The notes beneath the pieces are model-generated. The model did not search any database and had not been told where the DNA came from. It saw only the letters and a program-made list of their open reading frames with translations. Below are positions 49,045 through 57,227 of a DNA stretch of 64,000 nt, piece after piece. This DNA is from Bacteroidia bacterium. Lineage in GTDB: Bacteria; Bacteroidota; Bacteroidia; Flavobacteriales; Flavobacteriaceae. Position 1 is the stretch's first letter. Every line of letters begins with the position of its first letter. The DNA lies in assembly GCA_030427735.1 (NCBI GenBank), contig JAUIBP010000014.1, positions 1-64,000 on the forward strand. Direction: 5' to 3'. The position numbers were made by a program, and so were the translations under genes.

Positions 49045-51435
49045 ATGGAATCAAACATGATTTTTGTCCCAATGGTACTCGCAGTACTTGGTTTACTGTT
49101 TATGTTCTCTAAAATGGCATGGGTAAAAAAACAATCGCCAGGTAGCGATAAAATGCAAGGTATATCTAAAGCCATAAAAGAAGGAGCACTTGCCTTTTTA
49201 AATGCCGAATACAAACTGCTCTTAATTTTTGTAATAATAGCCTCAATAGCTTTATTTGGTATTTCCATAGTGGTAAAAACCACAAGTTGGATGATTGTAC
49301 CTGCATTTATTATTGGTGCTATCTTTTCGGCACTTGCAGGAAATGTGGGCATGCGCATCGCTACCGAAGCCAATACACGAACAGCCGAAGCAGCCAAAAC
49401 CAGCCTGCCGCAAGCCTTAAAAGTGTCGTTTGGTGGTGGTACCGTTATGGGGCTTGGCGTAGCTGGATTAGCCGTTTTTGGCTTAAGTTTTCTGTTTTTC
49501 ATCTTTATAAAATTATTTATTGTAGGCTCAGGGTCTTTTTATGATGAAATGACAATGGCCTTAGAAACCCTTGCAGGATTTTCTTTAGGAGCCGAATCTA
49601 TAGCACTATTTGCCCGTGTAGGTGGCGGTATTTATACAAAGGCAGCCGATGTCGGTGCCGATTTGGTAGGGAAGGTTGAAGCTGGTATTCCTGAAGACGA
49701 TCCTAGGAACCCAGCAACTATAGCTGATAATGTTGGTGATAATGTTGGTGATGTTGCAGGCATGGGAGCCGATTTGTTCGGGTCTTATGTGGCCACGGTA
49801 TTGGCGGCAATGGTATTGGGAAATTATCTGATTAAAGATATGTCTACCTTAGGGACATATACCGATAGTTTTAATAATATGGGGCCTATTCTCTTACCCA
49901 TCGTTATTGCTGGAGTTGGTATTCTGGCTTCAATAATTGGAACTTTTTTAGTGAAAATATCAAGTAATAATGCCAAGGAACCCCAAGTTCAAAAAGCTTT
50001 AGATACGGGTAACTGGGTAGCTATAGTGTTAACACTTATTGCTAGTTATGTGCTTATTCAATACATGTTGCCAAAAACATTGCACATGAAATTTTTTGGC
50101 GAGGGTTATGTCAATATCCCGTCAATGCATGTGTTTTGGGCATCTTGTATTGGTTTGGCTGTAGGTGCATTAATTTCTATGGTAACAGCATATTATACCA
50201 GCTTGGGTAAAAAACCAGTGTTAGACATTGTTACTAATAGTTCTACAGGTGCTGCAACAAATATTATTGCAGGACTTGCCGTAGGTATGAAATCTACATT
50301 TTTATCTGTAATATTGTTTGCAGCTGCAATATATGGCTCTTACGAATTAGCTGGTTTTTATGGTGTAGCTTTAGCAGCTTCGGCCATGATGGCAACAACT
50401 GCAATGCAATTGGCGATTGATGCCTTTGGTCCTATAGCCGATAATGCTGGTGGTGTTGCCGAAATGAGTGAATTAGATCCAGAAGTACGCGAGCGTACAG
50501 ATATTTTAGATTCTGTGGGGAATACCACTGCAGCGGTTGGTAAGGGTTTCGCCATTGCTTCTGCTGCTTTAACGGCTTTGGCATTATTTGCAGCTTATGT
50601 TACTTTTACGGGTATAGATGGTATAAATATTTTTAAAGCCGATGTTTTAGCGATGCTGTTTGTAGGCGGTATGATACCTGTTATTTTTTCGGCTTTGGCA
50701 ATGCAATCGGTAGGTAAAGCAGCCATGGAAATGGTACAAGAAGTACGTAGGCAGTTTAAGGAAATTCCTGGGATTTTAGAAGGTACTGGGCAACCTGATT
50801 ATGCAAAATGTGTGGCCATTTCTACTAAAGCAGCATTAAAAGAAATGATACTTCCGGGTTTAATAACCATAGTAACCCCAATACTTATTGGATTAATTTT
50901 TGGGGCAGAGCCTTTAGGTGGTTATATGGCAGGAGTTTGTGTTAGCGGTGTTATGTGGGCTATTTTTCAAAATAATGCTGGTGGCGCTTGGGATAATGCT
51001 AAAAAGTCTTTTGAAGCTGGTGTGGAAATTAACGGAAAAATGGAGTATAAAGGCAGCGATGCGCATAAAGCAGCCGTTACAGGAGATACTGTAGGCGATC
51101 CGTTTAAAGATACATCAGGGCCTTCTATGAATATTCTTATAAAACTAACCTGTTTAGTTGGTTTAGTAATTGCTCCTATTCTAGGGGGACATCAAGCAGA
51201 AAGTCGATATGCGTCCGAAGCTTCAAAAACCATTCAAGTTGAAGTTGATTCGGATGGCGGTATAGCTAAAGCTATTATTACAACAGAAACAGAAAAAGAT
51301 GGAGAAATAGTAATTGAAGAACAAATTATTGAAGGTACAGAAGAAGAGGTTAAAGCAGCTTTAGAGGCTATAGATGCAGAACCAGGAGGTGCTTCAGCCA
51401 TAAAAAGTATAAATATTATTAAAAATAAGCGTTAA
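49045..51435 (+). CDS. hppA: Membrane-bound ion-pumping pyrophosphatase
   Basis: A 796-residue protein with about 16 membrane helices. The pyrophosphate-binding signature is [20 protein letters not shown] followed by [37 protein letters not shown] carries Ala and Gly where K+-independent enzymes carry Lys and Thr, so it is probably K+-dependent. Whether it pumps Na+, H+ or both cannot be decided here; close relatives differ. An ~80-residue acidic tail (from ~715; [18 protein letters not shown]) follows the last helix. It uses the energy of pyrophosphate to energise the inner membrane. Confidence 0.94.
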   Translation: MESNMIFVPMVLAVLGLLFMFSKMAWVKKQSPGSDKMQGISKAIKEGALAFLNAEYKLLLIFVIIASIALFGISIVVKTTSWMIVPAFIIGAIFSALAGNVGMRIATEANTRTAEAAKTSLPQALKVSFGGGTVMGLGVAGLAVFGLSFLFFIFIKLFIVGSGSFYDEMTMALETLAGFSLGAESIALFARVGGGIYTKAADVGADLVGKVEAGIPEDDPRNPATIADNVGDNVGDVAGMGADLFGSYVATVLAAMVLGNYLIKDMSTLGTYTDSFNNMGPILLPIVIAGVGILASIIGTFLVKISSNNAKEPQVQKALDTGNWVAIVLTLIASYVLIQYMLPKTLHMKFFGEGYVNIPSMHVFWASCIGLAVGALISMVTAYYTSLGKKPVLDIVTNSSTGAATNIIAGLAVGMKSTFLSVILFAAAIYGSYELAGFYGVALAASAMMATTAMQLAIDAFGPIADNAGGVAEMSELDPEVRERTDILDSVGNTTAAVGKGFAIASAALTALALFAAYVTFTGIDGINIFKADVLAMLFVGGMIPVIFSALAMQSVGKAAMEMVQEVRRQFKEIPGILEGTGQPDYAKCVAISTKAALKEMILPGLITIVTPILIGLIFGAEPLGGYMAGVCVSGVMWAIFQNNAGGAWDNAKKSFEAGVEINGKMEYKGSDAHKAAVTGDTVGDPFKDTSGPSMNILIKLTCLVGLVIAPILGGHQAESRYASEASKTIQVEVDSDGGIAKAIITTETEKDGEIVIEEQIIEGTEEEVKAALEAIDAEPGGASAIKSINIIKNKR

Positions 51436-51465
51436 TTGCTCCGTGCATTTGCGTTAAAAATCATT

Positions 51466-51496
51466 AAAACTCCGATAAATCATATCGGAGTTTTTT
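51466..51496 (+). terminator. Terminator after the membrane pyrophosphatase gene
   Basis: A 12-bp perfect stem AAAACTCCGATA/TATCGGAGTTTT with a 5-base loop is followed by T-run. Confidence 0.9.
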
Positions 51497-51522
51497 AGTA
51501 ATATTATACAATTGTACTTCTT

Positions 51523-52785
51523 ATGGATTATGATAAAATCATTATACTCGGTATTTCTTTTGGTTTAGGTATGCTTATTGGGCTTCAGCGCGAAACGACA
51601 AAAAATCGAATAGCAGGAGTGCGAACCTTTACCTTAATTGCGATGTTAGGAACCCTTACTGGGTTTGTGGCAGATGTTTTTAATAGTCCGTTGTTTATTG
51701 CCACAATTGCTGTTGTATTGGCAGCTTTTCTTGTGATGGCCAATGTAGTTAAAGTAAAAAAGTTGAAAGAGCCAGACATTGGGCAAACTACAGAAGTCGC
51801 TGCCATTTTAATGTATAGTATTGGTGTGTATTTGGTGCTGGGCGATAAATTAATTGGGGTGACTGTCGGTGGTTTGTTGGCCATTTTATTGTATGTGAAA
51901 GAACATTTACATGGATTTATAGATAAGTTGAAGGATAAAGAATTATCTGCAATAATGACCTTTGTGGGTATTTCTTTAGTTATTTTACCTGTGTTGCCCG
52001 ACAAAACCTTTGGCCCGTTAGATGTTTTAAACCCAAGAAACATATGGCTTATGGTGGTACTTATTGTAGGTATAAGTGTACTGGGGTATTTTATATACAA
52101 ATGGTTGGGTAAAAATGCAGGGCTTATTTCTGGAGGTGTTTTAGGAGGGATAATAAGTAGTACGGCAACAACCGTAAGTTTTGCTAGAAAAACCAAAGCA
52201 AGTGCCTCTAGTGGTAAACTAGCAACTTTTGTAATATTAGTGGCCATTACTGTGTCATTAATCCGTGTTTTAATAGAAATTTTTGTAATTATACCTGTAA
52301 AAGCCAAAGCCATAGTGTTGCCAATACTGGTTCTGTTTGTATTTATGTCTGGGTTATGCGTATTTTTGTTTTATACCATAGGAAAGGATAAAAAAACAAA
52401 CGAATTACCCGAGCCTAAAAATCCGGCGCAGTTTAAAAGTGCACTTATTTTTGCTGTTATTTATGGTGTTATTTTATTGATAGTGGCCTACACCGAAAAG
52501 GAATTTGGTAACCAGGGATTGTATATCGCTTCGGCAATAGGAGGGCTGGCCAATAAAGATGCCATTACGCTGTCGCTGTCTAAAATGATTGCAGGAGGCA
52601 TTTCTACAACTCTTGGCTGGCGGTTAATTATGACGGCTATAATTTCCAACTTTGTATTTAAAGCAATTATTGCTATGGTAATTGGTAATAAGGTGTTAAA
52701 AAAATGGCTTTCTATTTTTATGCTTATTTCTGTGGTTTTTGCACTACTTTTAATCCTGATTTGGCCAGATAATTGGCATTTATAA
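51523..52785 (+). CDS. MgtC/SapB and DUF4010 family membrane protein
   Basis: A 420-residue protein with about twelve hydrophobic helices. The N-terminal third is MgtC/SapB-like (ISFGLGMLIGLQRETTKNRIAGVRTFTL in part, at residues ~10-40). The rest is DUF4010, with LGGIISSTATTVSFARKTK and a C-terminal AIGGLANKDAITLSLSKMIAGG. The repeated glycine-serine motifs and pseudo-symmetry suggest a transporter or channel; neither substrate nor activity is established. It is followed 10 bases later by the App1-like gene, so is probably co-transcribed. Confidence 0.85.
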   Translation: MDYDKIIILGISFGLGMLIGLQRETTKNRIAGVRTFTLIAMLGTLTGFVADVFNSPLFIATIAVVLAAFLVMANVVKVKKLKEPDIGQTTEVAAILMYSIGVYLVLGDKLIGVTVGGLLAILLYVKEHLHGFIDKLKDKELSAIMTFVGISLVILPVLPDKTFGPLDVLNPRNIWLMVVLIVGISVLGYFIYKWLGKNAGLISGGVLGGIISSTATTVSFARKTKASASSGKLATFVILVAITVSLIRVLIEIFVIIPVKAKAIVLPILVLFVFMSGLCVFLFYTIGKDKKTNELPEPKNPAQFKSALIFAVIYGVILLIVAYTEKEFGNQGLYIASAIGGLANKDAITLSLSKMIAGGISTTLGWRLIMTAIISNFVFKAIIAMVIGNKVLKKWLSIFMLISVVFALLLILIWPDNWHL

Positions 52786-52795
52786 ACGTATAGAT

Positions 52796-53812
52796 ATGAA
52801 TCTTAAATGGTTTGAAAAAGATCCATTACAAATTGTGGCCTTTCAGAGTTATGGTACAGCTACACATTTTTATTTAAGGGGTAGGGCGATAGAAGATGAA
52901 ACCATAGATTTAGAGCAAAAAGGTCTTTTTAAGCTTTTAATAAATACGTACAAACGTTTTGAAAGTGACGAAATTAAGTATGTTGAAATTAATTTAAGAT
53001 TACCTAACCAAAAAGTATTAAAAGTTAAAACCGATGCACATGGCTATTTTAAATGCGAAAAAACAGTGCCTGGTTTAGATGTACTAACTAATAACGAAGG
53101 TTGGTTGCAGGTTGAAGCTTCGTATAGCGATGTTAATATTAAGCGCACAATAACCAATAGTAACCGGTTTCCTGTAAATGTGCTAATACCTTCAAAACGT
53201 GCAGATTTCGGGGTGATAAGCGATATCGACGATACTATTATTCACACTGGTGTGGCATCGGTTTTAAAATGGCGTGTATTAATTAATACATTTTTTAAAA
53301 GCGTTTTTAGTAGAATACCTTTAGAAGGTGCTGCAGAATTTTATCACTTACTACATCGTGGAGCCTCTGGCGCCAATGCCAATCCTATATTTTATGTGAG
53401 CCATAGTCCGTGGAATTTATACAGGTATTTAGAGCTCTTTTTGAAGCAAAATAACTTTCCAAAGGGGCCAATTTTATTGCGCAGTATGCATTCTATTTTT
53501 AAACGAAAAAAACAGAATGAAAAGCCCGAAAAGCAGAAAGAAATTTTAAATATCTTAAAAACCTATCCGCAATTAAATTTTATATTAATTGGCGATAGTG
53601 GCGAACACGACGCCGATATTTATATAGAAATTGCCAAGTTGTATCCCGATAGGATTTTAGCGATTTATTTAAGATGCGTTGGTCACGAACATAAAAAGGT
53701 AAGGGTAAAAGGCTTGTTTAATGCCTTTAAAACTACCCCTGCTTTACTTATTAATACCAGTGCCGAAGCCATTAAACATGCAAAACGACAGGGGTTTATA
53801 AAGTCAGATTAG
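52796..53812 (+). CDS. App1-family phosphatidate phosphatase-like protein (DUF2183)
   Basis: A 338-residue protein. An N-terminal beta-rich domain (~1-130) precedes a HAD-like DUF2183 domain. That domain has the nucleophile motif GVISDIDDTIIHTG (Asp143, Asp145, Asp146), FYVSHSPWNLY and the acidic LIGDSGEHDADIY motif III. Yeast App1 is a phosphatidate phosphatase with this domain. The substrate in bacteria is not known. Its stop overlaps by 4 bases the stop of the convergent deoxynucleoside kinase gene. Confidence 0.87.
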   Translation: MNLKWFEKDPLQIVAFQSYGTATHFYLRGRAIEDETIDLEQKGLFKLLINTYKRFESDEIKYVEINLRLPNQKVLKVKTDAHGYFKCEKTVPGLDVLTNNEGWLQVEASYSDVNIKRTITNSNRFPVNVLIPSKRADFGVISDIDDTIIHTGVASVLKWRVLINTFFKSVFSRIPLEGAAEFYHLLHRGASGANANPIFYVSHSPWNLYRYLELFLKQNNFPKGPILLRSMHSIFKRKKQNEKPEKQKEILNILKTYPQLNFILIGDSGEHDADIYIEIAKLYPDRILAIYLRCVGHEHKKVRVKGLFNAFKTTPALLINTSAEAIKHAKRQGFIKSD

Positions 53813-54423
53813 AATAATCCGTTTATTTCGGCATCTATTCGGTTAATCACATAACCTAAATCTTCGGGATTGTCTACAAAGTTAAGATTGTCTACATCAA
53901 TAATTAACAGTTTACCACTATCGTAATTATGAATCCAGGCTTCGTAGCGTTCGTTTAACCGACTTAAATAATCGATACTTATAGAATTTTCGTATTCTCG
54001 GCCACGCTTTTGTATTTGGCCTACCAAATTAGGAATAGAACTTCTTAGGTAAATTAATAAATCTGGCCCTTGAACAAGCGAGGCCATCAAATCGAAAAGC
54101 GATTTGTAGTTTTCGAAATCGCGATTCGTCATTAAACCCATGGCGTGTAGGTTAGGGGCAAAAATGTTGGCGTCTTCGTAAATGGTGCGGTCTTGAACAA
54201 TATCTTTTCCGCTTTGTCTTATTTGTAAAACCTGTCTAAAACGGCTATTTAAAAAGTACACTTGCAAATTAAAACTCCAACGTTCCATTTGGTTGTAAAA
54301 GTCGTCTAAATACGGATTGTCTACAACATCTTCTAATTGCGCTTCCCAATTAAAATGTTTAGCAAGCAGTTTGGTAAGCGTGGTTTTTCCAGCTCCAATA
54401 TTTCCGGCAATAGCAACGTGCAT
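53809..54423 (-). CDS. Deoxynucleoside kinase
   Basis: A 204-residue P-loop kinase of the dNK/dCK-dGK family. The P-loop AIAGNIGAGKTTLTKLL is at the N-terminus, DRTIYEDANIFA is the DRS-type motif, and the lid-region RGREYENSISIDYL is present. It phosphorylates deoxynucleosides for salvage; whether it prefers dA, dG or dT is not readable. With the nucleoside transporter elsewhere in the window it suits import and reuse of DNA breakdown products. Four bases separate it from the upstream minus-strand gene. Confidence 0.9.
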   Translation of the reverse strand: MHVAIAGNIGAGKTTLTKLLAKHFNWEAQLEDVVDNPYLDDFYNQMERWSFNLQVYFLNSRFRQVLQIRQSGKDIVQDRTIYEDANIFAPNLHAMGLMTNRDFENYKSLFDLMASLVQGPDLLIYLRSSIPNLVGQIQKRGREYENSISIDYLSRLNERYEAWIHNYDSGKLLIIDVDNLNFVDNPEDLGYVINRIDAEINGLF

Positions 54424-54426
54424 AGG

Positions 54427-55206
54427 TTATTTTGTTTTTAAGAGGAATTGATATAGGGTTTCGTTACTGTAAATATACAAGGTTTCGTTGGTTACCAAAA
54501 ACTGTTTTATTGTTAAATCTGGGATTAGTATGTCTTCAGCCGTAGTTTGGTCTTGTTTTAAAAAGTATAACTGGTTGTTTTTTTGAAGTATTAAATCGTC
54601 GTTGGCTAGTACAAACTTATTAAATCCTTCATTTTTAATTTTAAAGACCAACGAGCCCATGTAATTAAATTTATAGATATATGTGTCGGTCAATAGCCAA
54701 CAATAGTTATAATTACTAATAAGGTCTAATACAGGGTTGTTAATGGGGGTTGTTGTGGTACGTGTGGTATTGTTTTTATAGTCGTAAAGTTCTAGTTGTT
54801 GGGTGATGCTGTTAAAAATCCAAAGCGTATTGTCGTAGCCAGCGGTTATAAATTCGGGATCGCGATAAGGTGTTAATTGGTTAAAATCGATTTTATAAAT
54901 TTCAGCAAGTCGATTGTCTAAAATAACAACCGTATTAAAAGGTTTGTAGAATAAACTCAACTTTAAAGGGTTAAAAGTATTTACTTGTGTTAAATTCCCC
55001 AATTGAAGGTTAGAATAGCTGTAAGTTGTGCTAGGGGACTGTTTAATGAGTTCGTTCTGTTTGCAAAAGTATTTTGTATTTAAATTATCGATATCTATTA
55101 CAGTAGTTGCCTGGAATTGCTCTTTTTTAATGAGTTTAGCGTTTATCTGGGCCAAAGTGTTAAAGCAAAAACAACAGCTTAAAAGTATAAAAGGGTAAAG
55201 TTTCAT
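54427..55206 (-). CDS. Secreted protein, probably beta-propeller-like, unknown function
   Basis: 259 residues from the ATG at 55206, which gives a clean signal peptide (MKLYPFILLSCCFCFNTLAQ); an ATG five codons upstream is less likely. The mature part is a series of ~40-residue strand blocks with aromatic-rich repeats, such as TLWIFNSITQQLELYDYKN, YCWLLTDTYIYKFNYMG and LILQKNNQLYFLKQD. This pattern fits beta-propeller blades. No catalytic motif is seen. It ends 4 bases before the deoxynucleoside kinase gene and is probably co-transcribed with it. Confidence 0.7.
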   Translation of the reverse strand: MKLYPFILLSCCFCFNTLAQINAKLIKKEQFQATTVIDIDNLNTKYFCKQNELIKQSPSTTYSYSNLQLGNLTQVNTFNPLKLSLFYKPFNTVVILDNRLAEIYKIDFNQLTPYRDPEFITAGYDNTLWIFNSITQQLELYDYKNNTTRTTTTPINNPVLDLISNYNYCWLLTDTYIYKFNYMGSLVFKIKNEGFNKFVLANDDLILQKNNQLYFLKQDQTTAEDILIPDLTIKQFLVTNETLYIYSNETLYQFLLKTK

Positions 55207-55252
55207 GATAGAAAAGTACAAAATTCCATGTATACTGTTTTATTAAAATTAA

Positions 55253-55287
55253 AAAAGCGACTCTTTTAAAATTAAAGAATCGCTTTT
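55253..55287 (-). terminator. Terminator of the minus-strand T9SS-secreted gene
   Basis: AAAAGCGA-x-TCTTT pairs with AAAGA-x-TCGCTTTT (13 of 14 positions). It lies 30 bases after the stop codon at 55317, with a T-run on the minus strand. Confidence 0.82.
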
Positions 55288-55316
55288 AATAATTAGTTTT
55301 AGGGGAAAACTAGAAT

Positions 55317-56924
55317 TTATTTTTTAACTACCTTAAAATTGGTTACTTCGTTTCTGTCAGACTTGGCAGTTACGATGTACATACCCGAAGCTAATGCCGA
55401 TAAATCTAATTGTGCATTTTTAGAGTTAGGATTAACCGTCATAACCGTTTTACCTAAAAGGTTATTTACAGTTAGGCTTGTAAGGTTGTGTATGTATTTT
55501 ACATTTACTACATCTGTAGTTGGGTTAGGGAAAAACGCAAATCCGTTTTTATCAAATTCCGTAACACTTAAAGATGAATCGTCGTAAGCTGCAATTTTAA
55601 ATTTGCCGTATTGGTGTGCCCAAGGATACACACGAAATAACACCTTGTCGCCAGGGGTTTTATTAGTAAAACGCATGCCGGCAAATTCATGCCCTAATTC
55701 TTCGTTTTCGTAAAAAGACTTGTTGCAATATACATCTTGATCATAACCAGGATCACTATAACGGTATGGTTCTAGGGCATCACAAGTGCCAGCTACAAAA
55801 GATTGCATGCCCGTATCGTTTAAAAATTGTTCTTCAGCGTCGCTAAAGGCACGGGTTTCTACAATTAAATTTCCAGAGGCAGGTATGGTGGCTGTAAACC
55901 AGACATCTTTACCATTTCCGTTTGGCGATACCCATTCGAAAAAATCGCAGTTTGGTCCTATATGGCGTTCTTCTCTTGTTGCCGAAGTGATATCTGCAAC
56001 TATGGCACTTTTATCAAAATCGCCACCTACAGTTAATTCTATAGCGTTGTCGCAATTATCGTTGCTTGGTGGGGCTGGGGTTTCGTAAGTGCATAAATTA
56101 AAATAGGTTACACGCGAGGTATTACCTATAGATACATTTACATAGTAAGTGGTATTGGCTTCTAATGTTACTTTTGCACGATTACCTTCACATCCAACAG
56201 CAGTAATATCGTCATCACCATAGCTTATCAGACTTAAGTTTCCTGGTGTACCTTCATAAACACCAACACCTGAAACGGCCGAGTTGTTAATGCGTTCCAA
56301 AATAAAAGTGTAATTACTAGTTGCGCTAGGAGTAAAGGTGTACCAAACATCGTCACGATTGCCGTAGCATGCATTTTCTTCCGAAACTGTAGCGCCTATA
56401 GCATGTCCGTACATTTGGTTTTCGCATTCACCATAGGTAGATAGTTCCATGGCAATGGCATTTTCAGCTTCATCATTACTAGGAGGTTCTGGTAAAGCAA
56501 AAATACAGGCTGCATATTCTGTAGTACTAAATTCACCTGTTATGGACAAGTAATATGTTTTTCCGGCTTCAAAATCCATTTGGGTATATCTTGTAGAACA
56601 GCCACTTGTAATAGCTGTTAAATTACTTGCGGAACCTTCATATATAAACAGATTTACACCGCCTATACCTAACTGGTCTACTGCAATAGCATATCTCGCT
56701 GTTTTTGCGGGTTGTAATCTATACCATAAGGTTTTAAATTCTTGCTTACCTGGGCAAGTAATCGCTGCCGAAGGCGAAAAGCCCTGGAAGTTTCCAGTTA
56801 CTTTATTTTCGCATTCGTAAGAGGTCGACTCTTCTAAAAGTGTTGTGTTTGCTTCTGGCTCATCGGTTTGTGCCCATAGGCCATGACAGGCCATGACTAG
56901 ACCTAAAAGTAGTAGTTTTTTCAT
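55317..56924 (-). CDS. T9SS-secreted protein with three repeated beta-sandwich modules
   Basis: A 535-residue protein with a signal peptide ending LWAQ (residue 19). Three modules of ~130 residues follow, the second and third starting with PPSND (EPPSNDEAENAIAM and APPSNDNCDNAIEL). Each has a later YTF/WYxL and VYEG-type strand, as in bacterial pre-peptidase or cell-surface domains. The C-terminal ~75 residues are a type A sorting domain: FAFFPNPTTDVVNVKY, then LLGKTVMTV, LSALASGMYIVTAKSD and a final FKVVKK. The protein should be exported by type IX secretion. No enzyme motif is seen. Its leader matches that of the divergent T9SS gene. Confidence 0.85.
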   Translation of the reverse strand: MKKLLLLGLVMACHGLWAQTDEPEANTTLLEESTSYECENKVTGNFQGFSPSAAITCPGKQEFKTLWYRLQPAKTARYAIAVDQLGIGGVNLFIYEGSASNLTAITSGCSTRYTQMDFEAGKTYYLSITGEFSTTEYAACIFALPEPPSNDEAENAIAMELSTYGECENQMYGHAIGATVSEENACYGNRDDVWYTFTPSATSNYTFILERINNSAVSGVGVYEGTPGNLSLISYGDDDITAVGCEGNRAKVTLEANTTYYVNVSIGNTSRVTYFNLCTYETPAPPSNDNCDNAIELTVGGDFDKSAIVADITSATREERHIGPNCDFFEWVSPNGNGKDVWFTATIPASGNLIVETRAFSDAEEQFLNDTGMQSFVAGTCDALEPYRYSDPGYDQDVYCNKSFYENEELGHEFAGMRFTNKTPGDKVLFRVYPWAHQYGKFKIAAYDDSSLSVTEFDKNGFAFFPNPTTDVVNVKYIHNLTSLTVNNLLGKTVMTVNPNSKNAQLDLSALASGMYIVTAKSDRNEVTNFKVVKK

Positions 56925-57227
56925 TTTTCTCTATTTAATTTCTCTTGCACAAATTTAATATAAAATTAATAATATGAAATTCTGAAATGTTAAAGTCTTG
57001 TTTTGTAGGTCGGTACATTATTTTAATGTTGTTTCCTGTAACTATTTGATATTTAACATGTTGTGTTTTGGAGTGAAAATATATTTTGATGTTTTATTAA
57101 TAAAAGCTGTGTTTATTTAACGAATAACGAAAAGAGATTGTTAATTTTTAAGGAATTTGAGTCTGTGGGTTTCGTAATTTTTTAATAATATTGCTTCTAG
57201 AGAAAATTAACTAAAATTAAATAGAGA
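56925..57227. other. Divergent intergenic region between two T9SS-cargo genes
   Basis: 303 AT-rich bases with no gene. Immediately before each start codon is the same leader, AAATTAAATAGAGAA (minus strand ending near 56925, plus strand ending at 57227), so the region begins and ends with inverted copies. No exact TAnnTTTG promoter is evident. Confidence 0.55.

Noticed and set aside
51585-52313. 242-codon minus-strand frame inside the MgtC/SapB gene
   Set aside because: Long only because of codon bias; the plus strand has a complete DUF4010 protein with membrane helices.
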